This document shows, one piece after another, positions 33,747 to 42,077 of a stretch of 64,000 nt of DNA (the stretch's first letter is position 1; the number at the start of each line of letters is the position of its first letter). The notes beneath the pieces were generated by a model that ran no database searches, was not told where the DNA came from, and worked only from the letters and a program-made list of their open reading frames with translations. Origin of the DNA: UMGS172 sp045637775 (GTDB taxonomy: Bacteria > Bacillota > Clostridia > Oscillospirales > Acutalibacteraceae); NCBI GenBank assembly GCA_045637775.1, contig JAZUAC010000014.1:40974-104973 (forward strand), in the 5' to 3' direction. The position numbers were made by a program, and so were the translations under genes.

Positions 33747-34592
33747 TTATTGATTGCCTGAGAGTTTCTTGGCAATATCAAACAGATCTTCCTCGCTGAA
33801 GAACTCGATCTGCAGAGTGCCCGACTTTCCGTTGCCCTTTATCTTGACCTTGCGACCAATCTGCTCGGCCAAAGCCGCCTCAACCTCGACATACGCTTTG
33901 TTGCGGAGCTTGGGTTGCTTCATGGTGATGCCGACCGATTGCTGCTTTGAGATTCGCTCAATCTCGCGAACTGATGCGCCGGTTTTTGCAAGTTCAAATG
34001 CCTGACGGCGAAACTCGGAATCGGGAAAGCTTAACAACGCTCTTGCGTGACCCGAGGTTATCTCGCCTTTGGACAAAGCATCCTTTTCCTCGTCTTTAAG
34101 TCCCAACAGTCGCAAAGCATTGGCAACGGCGGGACGCGACTTGCCAACGCGGTTTGCCACCTGTTCCTGCGTCATGGAATAGGTTTCCATCAGCACACGG
34201 TAGCCCTCGGCCTCTTCAACGGGGTTCAAGTCCTCGCGTTGAAGGTTTTCGATAAGCGCAAGCTCTGCCGCCTCGTTATCTGACATTTCCTTGATAACAA
34301 CCGGAACCTTTTCAAGTCCCGCAAGGCGTGATGCACGCCAACGGCGCTCACCGGCGACTATTTGGTAACTTCCGTCGTCCAAAGGACGGACCAAAATCGG
34401 TTGAATGAGTCCGTGTTTTGAGATACTGTCGGCCAACTCACGCAAAGCCGTGTCGTCAAAGACCTTTCTCGGCTGGTCGCGGTTGGGAACTATCTGCGAC
34501 AGTCTTAATTCGGCATTGGGCTTGGATTCGACCGCGTTATCGGTGAACAACGAGTCAAAACCGCGTCCAAGACCGCCTTTTTTAACAGCCAT
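33747..34592 (-). CDS. parB: Chromosome partitioning protein ParB (Spo0J)
   Basis: 281 residues. The N-terminal CTPase motifs are present as LRLSQIVPNRDQPRKVFD and the GERRWRASRLAGL box (about 78-90), followed by the ENLQREDLNPVEEA box and the HTH (TQEQVANRVGKSRPAVANALRLLGL) that binds parS, and a C-terminal dimer domain. ParB loads on parS as a clamp and recruits SMC; in sporulation it counters Soj. It starts 32 bp after parA. RBS AAGAGGAGG. Confidence 0.96.
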   Translation of the reverse strand: MAVKKGGLGRGFDSLFTDNAVESKPNAELRLSQIVPNRDQPRKVFDDTALRELADSISKHGLIQPILVRPLDDGSYQIVAGERRWRASRLAGLEKVPVVIKEMSDNEAAELALIENLQREDLNPVEEAEGYRVLMETYSMTQEQVANRVGKSRPAVANALRLLGLKDEEKDALSKGEITSGHARALLSFPDSEFRRQAFELAKTGASVREIERISKQQSVGITMKQPKLRNKAYVEVEAALAEQIGRKVKIKGNGKSGTLQIEFFSEEDLFDIAKKLSGNQ

Positions 34593-34624
34593 TTTTGACC
34601 TCCTCTTACATTATATAATATATA

Positions 34625-35395
34625 TCATTTTTTCTTATTTCGTTTTACAAATTCCTTTGCCAGGTCGTTGTAGGCATCGGCTCCCTTGCAACGGTTGTCG
34701 TAGTACTGAATGGGACGACCGTAGGACGGAGCCTCCGAAAGTCTTACACCGCGAGGAATGGTGGTTTTGTAAAGCTCTTTTGCAAAATACTTCTTGATTT
34801 CGCCCACAACCTGCTGTGTGAGGTTGAGTCGACCGTCGAACATGGTCAAAAGCACACCTTCAAGCTCCAAATCGGGGTTGTAACCCATTTTTATCTGCTT
34901 GACGGTGGTTATCAACTGCGAAAGACCCTCCAAAGCGTAGTATTCGCACTGAACGGGTACAAAAAACGCATCCGAAGCCGTTAAGGCGTTGATGGTGATT
35001 AGTCCCAAAGACGGCGGACAATCGATAAATATGTAGTCGAAATCGTCCTTTATCAGCGAAAGTGCCGTTTTGAGCTGACTTTCGCGTTTGTTTATGGATA
35101 TCAACTCGACCTCGGCGCCTGCAAGGTCGATATTTGCAGGGATGACCGAAACATTCTTAAACTCGGTGGTAATCACGGACTCTCTTGCATGAGCACCCGT
35201 AACAAGCAAATCATAGGACGATACCTTGATTTCGCGCTTGTTGATACCGTAACCGCTTGTGGAATTGCCCTGCGGGTCGGCATCTATCAGCAAAACCTTT
35301 TTGCCAAGCATTCCGACACCTGCGGCAAGGTTGACGGCAGTGGTAGTCTTCCCCACACCGCCCTTTTGATTGATTATGGCTATTATCTTGCCCAA
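34625..35395 (-). CDS. parA: Chromosome partitioning ATPase ParA (Soj)
   Basis: 256 residues, deviant Walker A as NQKGGVGKTTTAVNLA (9-24), IDADPQGN, and DCPPSLG, the ParA family set. It binds DNA when ATP-loaded and moves ParB-parS complexes; in Bacillus Soj also modulates DnaA. The start is TTG at 35395 with GGAGGAA upstream. A GCCGTCGG hairpin lies in the leader beside the RBS (35412-35430). Promoter at 35456-35484. Confidence 0.96.
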   Translation of the reverse strand: MGKIIAIINQKGGVGKTTTAVNLAAGVGMLGKKVLLIDADPQGNSTSGYGINKREIKVSSYDLLVTGAHARESVITTEFKNVSVIPANIDLAGAEVELISINKRESQLKTALSLIKDDFDYIFIDCPPSLGLITINALTASDAFFVPVQCEYYALEGLSQLITTVKQIKMGYNPDLELEGVLLTMFDGRLNLTQQVVGEIKKYFAKELYKTTIPRGVRLSEAPSYGRPIQYYDNRCKGADAYNDLAKEFVKRNKKK

Positions 35396-35455
35396 AATAT
35401 TTCCTCCAAAGCCGTCGGGGTTGCCGACGGGGTTGTGATTTATGTTTGCCTATAC

Positions 35456-35484
35456 ATTATAATAGTTATAACACGTTTTGTAAA
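35456..35484 (-). promoter_or_regulatory. Promoter of the parA-parB operon
   Basis: On the minus strand TTTACA (35484-35479), 17-nt spacer, TATAAT (35461-35456). The first parS lies 21 bp upstream of the -35 box, so ParB bound there could repress or tune the operon. Confidence 0.7.
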
Positions 35485-35505
35485 GAGGAAAAAGATAATA
35501 ATTTT

Positions 35506-35521
35506 TGTTTCACGTGAAACA
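35506..35521. promoter_or_regulatory. parS site 1
   Basis: TGTTTCACGTGAAACA, a perfect match to the bacterial parS consensus and a perfect 16-bp palindrome, between parA and spoVAE. Confidence 0.95.
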
Positions 35522-35565
35522 AAAGCACAGGTACACATTGGTCGGCAATCGACAACAACATATTG

Positions 35566-35581
35566 TGTTTCACGTGAAACA
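35566..35581. promoter_or_regulatory. parS site 2
   Basis: A second identical TGTTTCACGTGAAACA exactly 60 bp from the first, ending 3 bp before the spoVAE stop codon. Confidence 0.95.
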
Positions 35582-35584
35582 TTG

Positions 35585-35950
35585 TTATTTTATATGCGGT
35601 TTGGAAAAGAGCGATGCAATCCAGCCGAAGAACACTGCCGCCGTGATTCCGCCTGCCGTGGCGGTGAGACCACCCGTCAAAGCACCAAGCAAACCATACT
35701 CCCCTATCGCCTTTTGAACACCCTTGGCAAGCGTATATCCAAATCCGGTCAACGGAACCGACGCCCCTGCCCCACCAAAATCGGCAATATAATCATAAAC
35801 GCCAACCGCCGTCAGTACAACGCCCAACACAACATAGGTCACAAGTATTCTTGCCGGGGTCAATTTGGTTTTGTCAATCAAAATCTGTCCAATGGCGCAA
35901 ATAACCCCACCCACCGCAAAAGCCTTGATACAATCAATAAAAAGTTCCAT
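35585..35950 (-). CDS. spoVAE: Stage V sporulation protein AE (SpoVAE)
   Basis: 121 residues, mostly hydrophobic, about three to four helices. The pattern (FVGGVICAIGQILID-like, TPARILVTYVVLGVVLTAVGVYD, GAGASVPLTGFGYTLAKG, GGLTATAGGITAAVFFGWI) is that of SpoVAE/SpoVAEb. SpoVA proteins make the channel that loads dipicolinic acid into the spore and releases it on germination. It sits 15 bp after the SpoVAF-like gene; SpoVAC and SpoVAD are not in the window. RBS GGGGAGACTT. Confidence 0.92.
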   Translation of the reverse strand: MELFIDCIKAFAVGGVICAIGQILIDKTKLTPARILVTYVVLGVVLTAVGVYDYIADFGGAGASVPLTGFGYTLAKGVQKAIGEYGLLGALTGGLTATAGGITAAVFFGWIASLFSKPHIK

Positions 35951-35965
35951 AAGTCTCCCCTATCT

Positions 35966-37408
35966 TCAATGTTGGCGGTTTCGGATGCTCGTTCTGATAA
36001 ACACCCTTGCAAATTCCATTGGTTTAAAAGGAATTACCGGACTCAAATAGCTCTTACCGCTGATGGTTTTAGAAAAGCCCGCGAGCAACAAAATGGCAAC
36101 AAGACCGCCAAAAAAGCCCCAAAACGCAAAAAACTCGGATAAAATCAACAAAAATATTCGGCAGAATTTCATAGCATAGCCCATTTCAAAGCTTGGCTGT
36201 GCAAACGAGGCTATCGCCACAAACGCCATATAGATTATGGTTTCGGGCACAAACCAATCGGCCTCGACCGCAAATTCGCCCAAAATCAGACCACCGATGA
36301 TACCCAGCGATGACGACAGCGTGTTTGGTGTGTTAAGCGATGCAAGACGCAACCCATCTATGACCAATTCCAACAGTAAAAACTGAAAGAATATCGAAAT
36401 CGAATAATCCGAGTCGGTGTTTATAAATCCCAACCAATTTGGCAGTAGCTCCGTGTTCTTCATCAAAATTAACACTATGGGGGTCATAACCACCGTCAAA
36501 AGCGACACAAACGCCCTAATTATGCGAACATATGTTCCTGTAAGCGGTGGAAAATAGTAGTCGTCGGTCTCTTTCATGAAGTCGGCAATACTGTTTGGAA
36601 ATATCATAACCGCAGGAGAATTGTCCATAATCAAGACTATCTTCCCTTCCAATATGCAGGCCGACGCAAAATCGGGTCGCTCGGTGAATCTAACCTTTGG
36701 GAAAGGATTGAAAAACACCGACGGCACAAGCAATTCGGACAAAGCCTGCGAGGTCATGGATATGCCCGAAACCTGTATGCTTTGGAGCCGCTTTTTTATT
36801 TTTTCAACCGTCTTTTGGTCAGCAGTTCCGTCCATATATCCAATAGCCACATCAACCTTCGACGATGTTCCGACCGAGAAATGTTCAAGCTTCAAATTTC
36901 GGTCGCGGATGCGGCGGCGGATGAGAGCCGCATTGAACATCAGCGTTTCGACAAATCCGTCACGCGAGCCGCGTAATGAACGGTCCTTATCGGGCTCGTC
37001 AATCGAACGCATAGGGTAGGTTCGGGTGTCGACAAGCAAGGCATCGGGTATGCCTTCAACCATAAGCACCGTCTGACCAGAAAGAACCGCTGTCACAAGC
37101 ATTTGGTCATCACCCGACCAATCAACCTCAACATACGGCATTTTGTGGAGCGAAAACTCCTGCATCGACTTTATCTGTTTTAGTTCCTTGAGCTCGATTT
37201 TGTACAAAAATTCCAGTATTTTTTCAAAAACATCGTCCTTGATAAAGGCATCCATGAAAAAAAGCGACGCCTTATGCTCGGCAATGGTGACATCTCGCCT
37301 TAAAATGTCAAAATTAGCATCCACCGCAAGCAGGGAAGACAGCCTCGCCTTATCGGCCTCATAATTTCCCGTCAAATTAAACACTTCCTTTTTAGTTACC
37401 TTTTCCAA
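35966..37408 (-). CDS. GerA-type spore germination protein, SpoVAF-like
   Basis: 480 residues: a soluble N-terminal region of about 280 residues followed by about five membrane helices. Typical GerA/SpoVAF motifs are SRDGFVETLMFNAALIRRRIRD, GYMDGTAD, and PPLTGTYVRIIRAFVSLL. Placement directly before SpoVAE, as in the Bacillus spoVA operon, favours SpoVAF over a nutrient-receptor A subunit. It acts in the spore inner membrane. The start is TTG at 37408 with only a distant AAAAAGG, so the exact start is unsure. No sigma-G promoter was recognised upstream. Confidence 0.85.
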   Translation of the reverse strand: MEKVTKKEVFNLTGNYEADKARLSSLLAVDANFDILRRDVTIAEHKASLFFMDAFIKDDVFEKILEFLYKIELKELKQIKSMQEFSLHKMPYVEVDWSGDDQMLVTAVLSGQTVLMVEGIPDALLVDTRTYPMRSIDEPDKDRSLRGSRDGFVETLMFNAALIRRRIRDRNLKLEHFSVGTSSKVDVAIGYMDGTADQKTVEKIKKRLQSIQVSGISMTSQALSELLVPSVFFNPFPKVRFTERPDFASACILEGKIVLIMDNSPAVMIFPNSIADFMKETDDYYFPPLTGTYVRIIRAFVSLLTVVMTPIVLILMKNTELLPNWLGFINTDSDYSISIFFQFLLLELVIDGLRLASLNTPNTLSSSLGIIGGLILGEFAVEADWFVPETIIYMAFVAIASFAQPSFEMGYAMKFCRIFLLILSEFFAFWGFFGGLVAILLLAGFSKTISGKSYLSPVIPFKPMEFARVFIRTSIRNRQH

Positions 37409-37472
37409 AGCACAACAAAATATACCTTTTTAATCATAATTTTAGATTGTTGAACCAGTTTGAAATCAGGAG

Positions 37473-38083
37473 GTAGGGGAGGGGCTCCGTGCCTTCCCGA
37501 AAGCCTTCTCCAGTGGGAGAAGGTGCCGAACGAATGTGAGGCGGAGGGATTCGGCGGGCGATTCGTGAATCGCCCCTACAGAACCTCCCTCTGACGAGGG
37601 AGGTGGCATTTTCGCAAGAAAATGACGGAGGGAGAGAAACGGTTGATTTGTGAATCGCCCCCTACAAATGGTTTATTGAGAATTTTCGGGAGGATAATAT
37701 CCTCCCCTACAAATACATGGGTTTGTTCGTCAACTTACGGACCGCCCGAGAGGTCGGTCCCTACATTAGCCTTTCAGGTCTGTTCGTAGGGGAGGGGCTC
37801 CGTGCCTTCCCGAAAGCCTTCCGATTAGCGCCCCTTGTCAAAGGGGAGAGGGCCGCGCGTAGCGTGGCGAGGGGATTCACAAAGGGAGGTGCCGAACGAA
37901 TGTGAGGCGGATGAGGTGTAGGTTGGGTTATAGTTTAGTAAAAATGATAGATATCGCTTTACTACCCATCCATCAGGCTTCGCCTGCCACCTTCCATCAC
38001 AAGGGAAGGCTGACGGGCAAACACAGTTCGCCCCTACAAATGGTTTATTAAGAATTTTCGGGAGGATAATATCCTCCCCTACA
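37473..38083. repeat. Large composite cluster of intergenic repeat modules
   Basis: About 610 bp without a gene. In order: GTAGGGGAGGGGCTCCG module (37473-37499), an 18-bp GAGAAGG hairpin with GCCGAACGAATGTGAGGCGG (37501-37545), a GGGCGATTCGTGAATCGCCC-CTACA hairpin (37556-37580), a CCTCCCTCTGACGAGGGAGG module (37584-37634), another GATTxGTGAATCGCCC-CTACA (37645-37666), GGGAGGATAATATCCTCCC-CTACA (37688-37711), a TTGTTCGTCAACTTACGG module (37723-37766), a second exact GTAGGGGAGGGGCTCCG module (37786-37812), a MITE-like element (about 37815-38012), a decayed GGGCAAACACAGTTCGCCC-CTACA (about 38014-38038), and a second GGGAGGATAATATCCTCCC-CTACA (38060-38083). The rest of the gap up to 38209 shows nothing recognisable. 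Confidence 0.85.
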
Positions 38084-38209
38084 AAACACTTGTCCCACAG
38101 ACGGTTGACCATACAAATCACAACAAATATGTGCTATTCATTTTTCATCCCTCATTAAAGATATATTTGTCCCGATTTCAACATAAATATCATTGAAAGG
38201 ACGGGTTTT

Positions 38210-39709
38210 ATGAAGGTTAATGTTTTTGTGAAAAACACCGTGGTATTGGTGGCAACCTCGCTGATTCTTCGCACGGTGGGAATGGTCTTCAGGGTGTGGC
38301 AGGCCGACAAAATAGGGTCACAAGGGATGGGACTTTATCAGCTGATTTTCTCGGTCTATATGTTGGCGGCAACCTTTTCAACGGCAGGTGTTTCAACCGC
38401 CGTAACACGGCTTGTTGCCGATAACGAGCCGAAAGGGGAAAGGGCGGTAAAATCGGTCATGCGGGCGGCAACTCTTGTGACAATGGCCGTCGCCGCGGTG
38501 TCGGTTTTCGCAGTATATGTTTTCGCAAAACCCATTGCGGTGCACTTTTTAAAGGATGCGCGTGCCATTCCCGCCATCAAAATATTAAGCTTTTCATTGC
38601 CGTTTATGGGGATGTCGTCCTGCTTTCGGGGGTATTTTATCGCAAGGCGAAAAACCCTGCAGCCGTCGTTGGTTCAGCTGCTTGAACAGGCGGTTCGCAT
38701 TGCCGTTGTTGTGGGTTGTGTGACGGCTTGGGCACACAAAGGGCTGACCTACACGGCGGCAGCAGTGCTTTTGGGCGACACGGTTGCCGAAATCGTTTCC
38801 TTCCTTATAAATTGGCTTTTGTATGTCAAAGACCGTCGAAAAATGCCAACGGGGACAGAGCTTTCGGGGGTGTTTAAAAAGGTCATGCACATCGCCGTAC
38901 CTATCACGGGCACCTGCTATCTCGGGTCGGTACTCCACACCGTTGAAAGTCTGCTTGTCCCCTTAAAACTCACGGTTTTCCATGGGTCAAAGGGCAGGGG
39001 ATTGGAGCTTTTTGGCGCCATTCGGGGAATGGCTCTGCCGACCTTGTTTTTTCCCGCATCATTTTTAAGCTCACTTTCCACCATGCTGATACCCGAGGTC
39101 TCATCGGCGGCGGCAGAGGGGAATGTTTTGAAGGTAAAGCAGTTAGTGTCTAAATCGGTCGGAACAACACTTGTGTTGTCAACCTTTGTCGCCTGTGCAT
39201 TCATGTTCAACGCCGCCGACATTGGACTCGCAATATACGGCGACCGCGATGTGGGTCAGGTCATGCTGGTGCTGTCGCCAATAGTTCCACTGATGTACCT
39301 CGAAAGCGTTACCGCAGGACTTTTAAAAGGTCTCGATTGCCAAATGAACGTGCTGAAATTCAACACCTTCGATTCCTGCTTTCGCATTTTTGCAGTGTTT
39401 TTCATAGTGCCCATGTTTGGAATCAAGGGCTACCTCGCCATTATGATGATAAGCAACACCTTTACCTCAACCTTGAGTGCAAAGTGCCTTTTCAACGCCG
39501 CCGACATTAAGGCTGACCTGTCGGGATGGATACTGAAACCATTGATTTTCGGGTCGGTCAGCGGATTCTTGGGGAATTTTATCGCAAGTGGTTTACATAA
39601 CGTCGTTTTAAGACTTTTAGTGTCTTTGGCGGTGCAACTGGGCGTATCGGCGGCGATGTTTACAGTGATAAAAAGAAAACCCGAGGGCCAAAAGTTGAGA
39701 AATGCATAA
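38210..39709 (+). CDS. SpoVB-like lipid/oligosaccharide flippase (MOP superfamily)
   Basis: 499 residues with 13-14 predicted helices. The N-terminal pattern (FVKNTVVLVATSLILRTVGMVFRVWQADKIGSQGMGLYQLIFSVYML, in parts) is the SpoVB/YtgP group of polysaccharide flippases, which move lipid-linked cell-wall precursors; SpoVB is needed for spore cortex. The GMGLYQL box near 40 is typical of the group. Membrane protein with RBS GAAAGGACGG. Single gene, preceded by the large repeat cluster. Assignment to sporulation rather than vegetative wall synthesis is an inference. Confidence 0.87.
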   Translation: MKVNVFVKNTVVLVATSLILRTVGMVFRVWQADKIGSQGMGLYQLIFSVYMLAATFSTAGVSTAVTRLVADNEPKGERAVKSVMRAATLVTMAVAAVSVFAVYVFAKPIAVHFLKDARAIPAIKILSFSLPFMGMSSCFRGYFIARRKTLQPSLVQLLEQAVRIAVVVGCVTAWAHKGLTYTAAAVLLGDTVAEIVSFLINWLLYVKDRRKMPTGTELSGVFKKVMHIAVPITGTCYLGSVLHTVESLLVPLKLTVFHGSKGRGLELFGAIRGMALPTLFFPASFLSSLSTMLIPEVSSAAAEGNVLKVKQLVSKSVGTTLVLSTFVACAFMFNAADIGLAIYGDRDVGQVMLVLSPIVPLMYLESVTAGLLKGLDCQMNVLKFNTFDSCFRIFAVFFIVPMFGIKGYLAIMMISNTFTSTLSAKCLFNAADIKADLSGWILKPLIFGSVSGFLGNFIASGLHNVVLRLLVSLAVQLGVSAAMFTVIKRKPEGQKLRNA

Positions 39710-39818
39710 ATAATCAAAGCAAGGGAGAGCCTCTGCGGCCTTGCCACAAGTCAAGCCAACGCAATGCTCCGGTTAGCCAAATACACAAACATTAAGCCAA
39801 ATAATAAGCAGCCGACCC

Positions 39819-39847
39819 TTGACAAGCGTCCACGATTATTATAAAAT
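39819..39847 (+). promoter_or_regulatory. Promoter for the GH16 lipoprotein gene
   Basis: Consensus TTGACA (39819-39824), 17-nt spacer, TAAAAT (39842-39847), about 50 nt before the ATG. Confidence 0.65.
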
Positions 39848-39896
39848 AAAATCAGCAATTAATTATGAAAGCCACTTAGGATAGGAAGTTCAAACG

Positions 39897-41681
39897 ATGA
39901 AAAAAATCATATCACTTATTTTCATAATAGCTTTTACCGTTTGCATTTTTTCAGGTTGCGGGGGAGAGAGTGATACCGGCTCGACAGCAAGCTCTCCGTC
40001 GGCAGAAAAACCGTCATCGGCACAAAAACCGTCAAACGACGATGTAAATTACCTCAATGCCGATAACGAATCGGTTTACCGCATTGTCCGTCCCGAAAAC
40101 TGCAACGAAAACGTAACTGCACTTGCAAGCAATATTTTCAAACAGATGAAATCGGATCTCGGAGCACCTATCCGCCAGGTTTCCGATGCGGAGGACGGCA
40201 CCGACACATACGAAATACTGATAGGTAACACCAACCGTCCCGAGTCTGCCTCGGCTTTGGAGTATCTTAAAGAACAAAAGGGCGGTCGCTACCAAGACTA
40301 TATAATCTGCACCAACGGCAAAAAAATCGTTATAAATGCCTTTACCGATGAAGCTTTGACCGAAGCCGTTAAGGTATTTTGTGAAAGTTACATCAAAAGA
40401 GAGGGCATAAAGGGCGGCATCAGCCATCTTAATGCAACCGAAGGCAGTTTTTCCGAAATCACGGTCAACGGAAAAAACATCAAGGATTTTTGCATAGTCC
40501 GTCCCCACTTTAACTCGTCATATCTGACCCAGATGCAGATTGACGAAATGGTCGATAAGGTTACACAAAAAACGGGTTACAGGCTTATCGTTGAAGAGGA
40601 CGCCTATAAGCCCGAGGGCTCGCTTGAAATTGTTGTCGGAAACACCAACCGAAGCGGGGTAGAGGTGCAGAGCAATACCGATACCTACTCAATCAAAGTT
40701 TCGGGTGACAAGATATATCTCAACGGCGGCAGCCCCTATGCCACTGCCATGGCAGTTTCCGAATTCTCAAAAATGCTGCTTTCGGGCACAGTGACCGATG
40801 CAAACAGTGTTGTCGGAAGCTATGAAACCGCGGCAGCAGGATACGATTCCGCCAGCTATTACAAGCCGCAGTGGATAGATGATTTTGATTACTCCGATAT
40901 TGGTGTCAACGGTGTTGATACCAGAAAATGGTGGGTAATTTCGGAAGATAAGACAAACTTCCATGCCGAAGGCTACAACGGCAAGAACTCGGTTCGTTCA
41001 ACCGCACCCGATGTTTTGCGTGTTGAGGACGGAATGCTCAAAATCAGCGCAAAGTATGACGATTTCACTTACTACGGCGGAATGCTCCGTTCAACCTACG
41101 ACCTCGTTTATCTCTATGGATATGTTGAGCAATCGGCCATTCTTGCCGACGGCGGCGGATTGTGGTCTGCACTTTGGACTACCTCTGCAGGTGGCGATTA
41201 CTGTGGTCAGGAAATCGACATAAACGAGTGCTTCGGCAGTGCCAAGGTTATTGCCGCAAACGGACACACCTGGCCGAGTGAAGATGCAATGGCCAACGGT
41301 TGGCAGCACACCTCACTCGACGGAAGATACGACAATCAGAAAAAATACGCCTGTCCCGACGGTAAGTCATTTGGTCAAGACCTACACACCTTCGGTTATC
41401 TCTGGACCGACAAGGAAATGACCTTCACCTGCGACGGAAAGGTATTCTTCTCATATGAATTGACAGAAGAAAATACCCAGGAATATACAGCATTCAACAC
41501 CGAGGTTCAGTTGATAGTGAGCCTTGCAACCGGATTTGCCTCAAACGGCTCGGCTCCCGAGGAAGGCGCACCCTATTGGAGTGAAAGCAACACCCTCTCG
41601 GTCGATTATGTCCACCTTTATCAGATAAAGGACGGCAAGCAGATTTGGAAAAACGGCGTTGAGGCAACAACATATAAATAA
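39897..41681 (+). CDS. GH16 beta-glucanase-like lipoprotein with a duplicated N-terminal module
   Basis: 594 residues. Lipoprotein signal with lipobox FSGC (Cys21), a Ser/Pro/Lys linker to about 50, then two related modules: VRPENC...IGNTNRPES (63-117) and VRPHFN...VGNTNRSG (201-254). The C-terminal catalytic domain (about 325-590) is GH16, with ExDxxE as EIDINE (Glu439 nucleophile, Asp441, Glu444 acid/base). It would hydrolyse beta-1,3 or mixed beta-glucans or related polymers at the cell surface. The duplicated part is not a carbohydrate-binding module I can name; it recalls the N-terminal domains of some glycosidases. Own promoter and terminator. Confidence 0.83.
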   Translation: MKKIISLIFIIAFTVCIFSGCGGESDTGSTASSPSAEKPSSAQKPSNDDVNYLNADNESVYRIVRPENCNENVTALASNIFKQMKSDLGAPIRQVSDAEDGTDTYEILIGNTNRPESASALEYLKEQKGGRYQDYIICTNGKKIVINAFTDEALTEAVKVFCESYIKREGIKGGISHLNATEGSFSEITVNGKNIKDFCIVRPHFNSSYLTQMQIDEMVDKVTQKTGYRLIVEEDAYKPEGSLEIVVGNTNRSGVEVQSNTDTYSIKVSGDKIYLNGGSPYATAMAVSEFSKMLLSGTVTDANSVVGSYETAAAGYDSASYYKPQWIDDFDYSDIGVNGVDTRKWWVISEDKTNFHAEGYNGKNSVRSTAPDVLRVEDGMLKISAKYDDFTYYGGMLRSTYDLVYLYGYVEQSAILADGGGLWSALWTTSAGGDYCGQEIDINECFGSAKVIAANGHTWPSEDAMANGWQHTSLDGRYDNQKKYACPDGKSFGQDLHTFGYLWTDKEMTFTCDGKVFFSYELTEENTQEYTAFNTEVQLIVSLATGFASNGSAPEEGAPYWSESNTLSVDYVHLYQIKDGKQIWKNGVEATTYK

Positions 41682-41729
41682 TTCAAACGGCAACTGCGTT
41701 AAGCATTAAGCCCTGAATAAAAACCAACC

Positions 41730-41767
41730 AAACATGATAGAAGCGATGTTTCGTTTCTATCATGTTT
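41730..41767 (+). terminator. Terminator of the GH16 gene
   Basis: 13-bp perfect stem AAACATGATAGAA/TTCTATCATGTTT with a 12-nt loop, running into TTTTTT. Confidence 0.85.
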
Positions 41768-41865
41768 TTTGTTGCGGTCGGTTTGTTATTTGTGGTAGGG
41801 GAAGGAGAGATAATGCGATTTTCAAAAAGCCCTACTTCAAGATTCTTCGCTTCGCTCAGAATCAC

Positions 41866-41975
41866 ACCTCATCCGTCAGCCTGCGGCTGCCACCTTCTCC
41901 CACCGGAGAAGGCTGTCAAATCTGCTGTAATCTATCGGATTTGTTGTAGGGGCGCTAATCGGGAAGGCTAATCGG
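41866..41975. repeat. Partial MITE-like repeat and tag module
   Basis: CACCTCATCCGTCAGCC, a CCTGCGGCTGCC bridge and the CCTTCTCCCACCGGAGAAGG hairpin (41866-41914), then a decayed TGTAGGGGCGCTAATCGGG module (about 41945-41963). It fuses the two ends of the larger element and lacks its middle. Confidence 0.7.
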
Positions 41976-41998
41976 TTGCAACATTTGGTCTGTTGCGA

Positions 41999-42027
41999 TT
42001 GATTTTTAATTCGGAAAGTTGTATAAT
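41999..42027 (+). promoter_or_regulatory. Promoter for the yfbR-like gene
   Basis: TTGATT (41999-42004), 17-nt spacer, TATAAT (42022-42027), about 45 nt before the ATG. Confidence 0.65.
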
Positions 42028-42077
42028 GAATTTAATACACACAAATTATCACCAAACAATCTGAACGGAGAAAAATT

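Noticed and set aside
35412..35430. Terminator or attenuator before parA
   Set aside because: The GCCGTCGG hairpin has no T tract and lies beside the RBS, so at most it affects translation.
35189..36142. 317-codon open frame on the plus strand
   Set aside because: It crosses the parA start, both parS sites and spoVAE in antisense; no homology seen.
37473..38083. CRISPR array
   Set aside because: The repeats are of different kinds, vary in length and lack regular spacers; no cas gene is in the window.
37473..38083. Insertion sequence or prophage
   Set aside because: No transposase, integrase or phage gene was recognised, and no coding sequence lies between the repeat modules.
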